NCBI RefSeq assembly: GCF_016908975.1
Contig: NZ_JAFBEX010000002.1
Span: forward strand, 248,001-312,000
DNA from: Neobacillus cucumis
GTDB taxonomy: Bacteria; Bacillota; Bacilli; Bacillales; Cytobacillaceae
Reading direction: 5' to 3'
DNA: 64,000 nucleotides
Shown: positions 62,392 through 64,000 of the stretch, piece by piece
Layout of the letters: every line of letters begins with the position of its first letter
Position numbering within the stretch: the first letter of the stretch is position 1
Translations under genes and position numbers: made by a program
The notes under the pieces: model-generated
Told to the model about the DNA's origin: nothing
Seen by the model: only the letters and a program-made list of their open reading frames with translations
The model's database searches: none

Positions 62392-63762
62392 ATGAAAAAT
62401 CGCAGACTTGTGATTGCAGGTACAGGAAGCGGTGTAGGGAAAACAACTTTGACAATCGGACTAATATCCGCCCTAAAGAAGAAGGGCTATATTGTTCAAG
62501 GTTTTAAATGCGGTCCGGATTATATTGATCCCACCTATCATACAGCAGTGACAGGCAGACCGGGGAGAAATCTTGACAGCTGGATGCTTAATCAAGAGAT
62601 GGTCAAAGAAATTGTCAACCGTGGCAGCGAAGGGGCGGATATTTCCATTATAGAAGGGGTAATGGGATTCTATGATGGACATAACCCCATGAATAACAAC
62701 GGTTCGACAGCAGAAATCAGCATCATAACGGAAAGTCCGGTTGTTCTTGTCGTCAATTGTGCAAGTATGGCCCGGAGTTCAGCCGCGATCGTAAAGGGAT
62801 TTCAGGAGTTTCTTAAAGAAACGAATATTGTCGGTGTCATTGCCAATCAGGTTGGCGGTGAAGGACATTTTCAAATCGTCAAAACGGCGATTGAACAAGA
62901 GTGCCGCATTCCGGTTCTGGGCTATTTGAAAATGGACCAAGATTTATCCATCCCGGAAAGGCACTTAGGGTTGATTCCATCGATCGAACGGGGTGAGCTT
63001 TCTCCATTTTTTGAACGGCTTGGCAATCTTGTACTTGAAACAATAGATGTAGATACCTTATTTAAACTTTCTAAAGCTGCACCCATAAAGATTAAAGAAT
63101 CCCAGTTTAAGAGAAGAGAAAAGCAAGAGGTGCGAATTGCCGTTGCCAGAGATGCTGCTTTTAACTTTTATTATCAGGAAAATCTAGACATGTTAGAGGC
63201 AGCCGGAGTAGAGCTCGTTGAGTTTTCCCCATTAAAAGGGGAAATAATTCCAGAGGGTGTGGATGGTTTATATATAGGCGGAGGATTTCCGGAAGAATTT
63301 GCAACAGAACTTGCTGAACAAAGTGACGTAAAAAAATCAATTCGTGCCGTAATTGAAAACGGCTTACCAACTTTGGCAGAATGCGGCGGGTTTATGTATT
63401 TAACTGAATCTATTGAAACTACAGATGAAAAAAGCTATGAAATGGTGGGTATCATTCCTGGAAAGGTGAAAATGCAAACCAGGCTTGCCGCTTTGGGATA
63501 TCGGGAAATTACAGCAATAGAAGGAAATTTTTTATTACCGAAAAACTTAAAAGCGAAAGGGCATGAGTTCCACTATTCGACCTTTGTTCCAAAAACGGAA
63601 ATTCCGTTTGCACACTATACGAAGGGCATGCAAGGATTAAAAAAAGAGGGGTATATGAAAGGAAATTTAATCGCGGGTTATACACACTTTCATTTTGGTT
63701 CTTGCCCTGAAATGGTTGAAAATTGGATAAAGAAATGTAAAGAATATAGAATAAATAGCTAA
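62392..63762 (+). CDS. cbiA: Cobyrinic acid a,c-diamide synthase CbiA
   Basis: A 456-residue glutamine amidotransferase. The N-terminal ATPase has VIAGTGSGVGKTTLTIGLISALK and GFKCGPDYIDPTYH, then IIEGVMGFYDG. The C-terminal GATase has PTLAECGGFMYL (Cys) and ending AGYTHFHFGSCPEM (His). It amidates carboxyls a and c of cobyrinic acid. Ribosome site GAGAGAGGTGG. It is the last gene of the operon; its substrate is not produced by any enzyme encoded in this window. Confidence 0.92.
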   Translation: MKNRRLVIAGTGSGVGKTTLTIGLISALKKKGYIVQGFKCGPDYIDPTYHTAVTGRPGRNLDSWMLNQEMVKEIVNRGSEGADISIIEGVMGFYDGHNPMNNNGSTAEISIITESPVVLVVNCASMARSSAAIVKGFQEFLKETNIVGVIANQVGGEGHFQIVKTAIEQECRIPVLGYLKMDQDLSIPERHLGLIPSIERGELSPFFERLGNLVLETIDVDTLFKLSKAAPIKIKESQFKRREKQEVRIAVARDAAFNFYYQENLDMLEAAGVELVEFSPLKGEIIPEGVDGLYIGGGFPEEFATELAEQSDVKKSIRAVIENGLPTLAECGGFMYLTESIETTDEKSYEMVGIIPGKVKMQTRLAALGYREITAIEGNFLLPKNLKAKGHEFHYSTFVPKTEIPFAHYTKGMQGLKKEGYMKGNLIAGYTHFHFGSCPEMVENWIKKCKEYRINS

Positions 63763-63937
63763 GGCAGCTTAAATCACACTTGATGTGCTCTAAAAAAATG
63801 ACGAATTGACTAACCATTATTACTGTGAATTTTAATTACTGAGAATCATCTCTTATAATACTTGTGATTTTAGGACCATAAAAAATCAAGCAAGAAATGA
63901 TACAATGTAAATTCATAAACGTAGAGGAGTGATTTAT

Positions 63938-64000
63938 ATGAATTTACTAGTAACCATCCTGATTTCAGTGATTGGAATTTTGACAGCGATAGGAATAAGA
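63938..64000 (+). CDS. Start of a membrane protein (runs off window)
   Basis: ATG 63938 behind GTAGAGGAG. Only 21 residues are visible (MNLLVTILISVIGILTAIGI), one hydrophobic segment. Family cannot be determined. It follows the cob operon by 175 bases and is probably a separate transcription unit. Confidence 0.5.
   Translation, partial: MNLLVTILISVIGILTAIGIR

Noticed and set aside
1..64000. tRNA, rRNA, CRISPR arrays, replication origins, integrase-flanked islands
   Set aside because: Looked for on both strands; none seen.

Overview
The window comes from a low-GC, endospore-forming Gram-positive of the Bacillus/Neobacillus type. The signs are a CotB-type spore coat protein, a CgeB-type spore glycosyltransferase, a small Fur-regulated basic protein (FbpA type), YfmM, YciB-like and OatA-like proteins, a T-box leader, frequent TTG/GTG starts with strong GGAGG ribosome sites, and AT-rich intergenic DNA. 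No rRNA, tRNA, CRISPR array or intact mobile element was seen.

Layout. 1-4.9 kb is a divergent surface-sugar locus. On the minus strand lie a FemAB/GNAT-like transferase, a CgeB-like glycosyltransferase and the N-terminal part of an LpxC-like deacetylase. On the plus strand lie a 61-residue Gly-Pro-Lys collagen-like protein, a DegT-type sugar aminotransferase and a Gfo/Idh dehydrogenase resembling GnnA. LpxC plus a GnnA/GnnB-like pair recalls diamino-sugar (lipid A type) chemistry but sits in a spore former, which makes it the most interesting locus here. 5-10 kb holds a phosphoesterase, CotB, a secreted nuclease, and a translationally coupled MazG-like plus DUF2075 nuclease-helicase pair that looks like an anti-phage module. 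10-25 kb holds yfmM, two oxidoreductases under a palindrome-bearing promoter, a secreted S53 protease, a secreted phosphatase, a T-box controlled type-2 ileS, a dihydrouridine synthase and a ComEC-like MBL lipoprotein. It also carries two copies of a ~275 bp MITE-like repeat, one of which cuts a DnaB remnant.

25-50 kb is a housekeeping and accessory mix: threonine synthase, cysteine synthase, OatA-like acetyltransferase, an ECF sigma factor with a TolB-propeller anti-sigma, an L,D-transpeptidase, a giant TPR/C39 protein, DAHP synthase, FAH and HisJ. Several decaying genes are interspersed: a dienoyl-CoA-reductase-like flavoenzyme, CAP-domain fragments, a mannose-lectin protein, a transposase/SEC-C junction, and a possible GerA fragment.

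50.9-63.8 kb is one cobalamin operon behind an AdoCbl riboswitch: BtuF-BtuC-BtuD::CbiZ uptake and remodelling, then CbiB, CobD, CobU, CobQ, CobS, CobC, a degenerate CobU paralog, PduO-type adenosyltransferase, CblT/CblS alpha-ribazole salvage, and CbiA. It encodes corrinoid salvage and lower-ligand assembly, but no corrin-ring synthesis is visible in this window.
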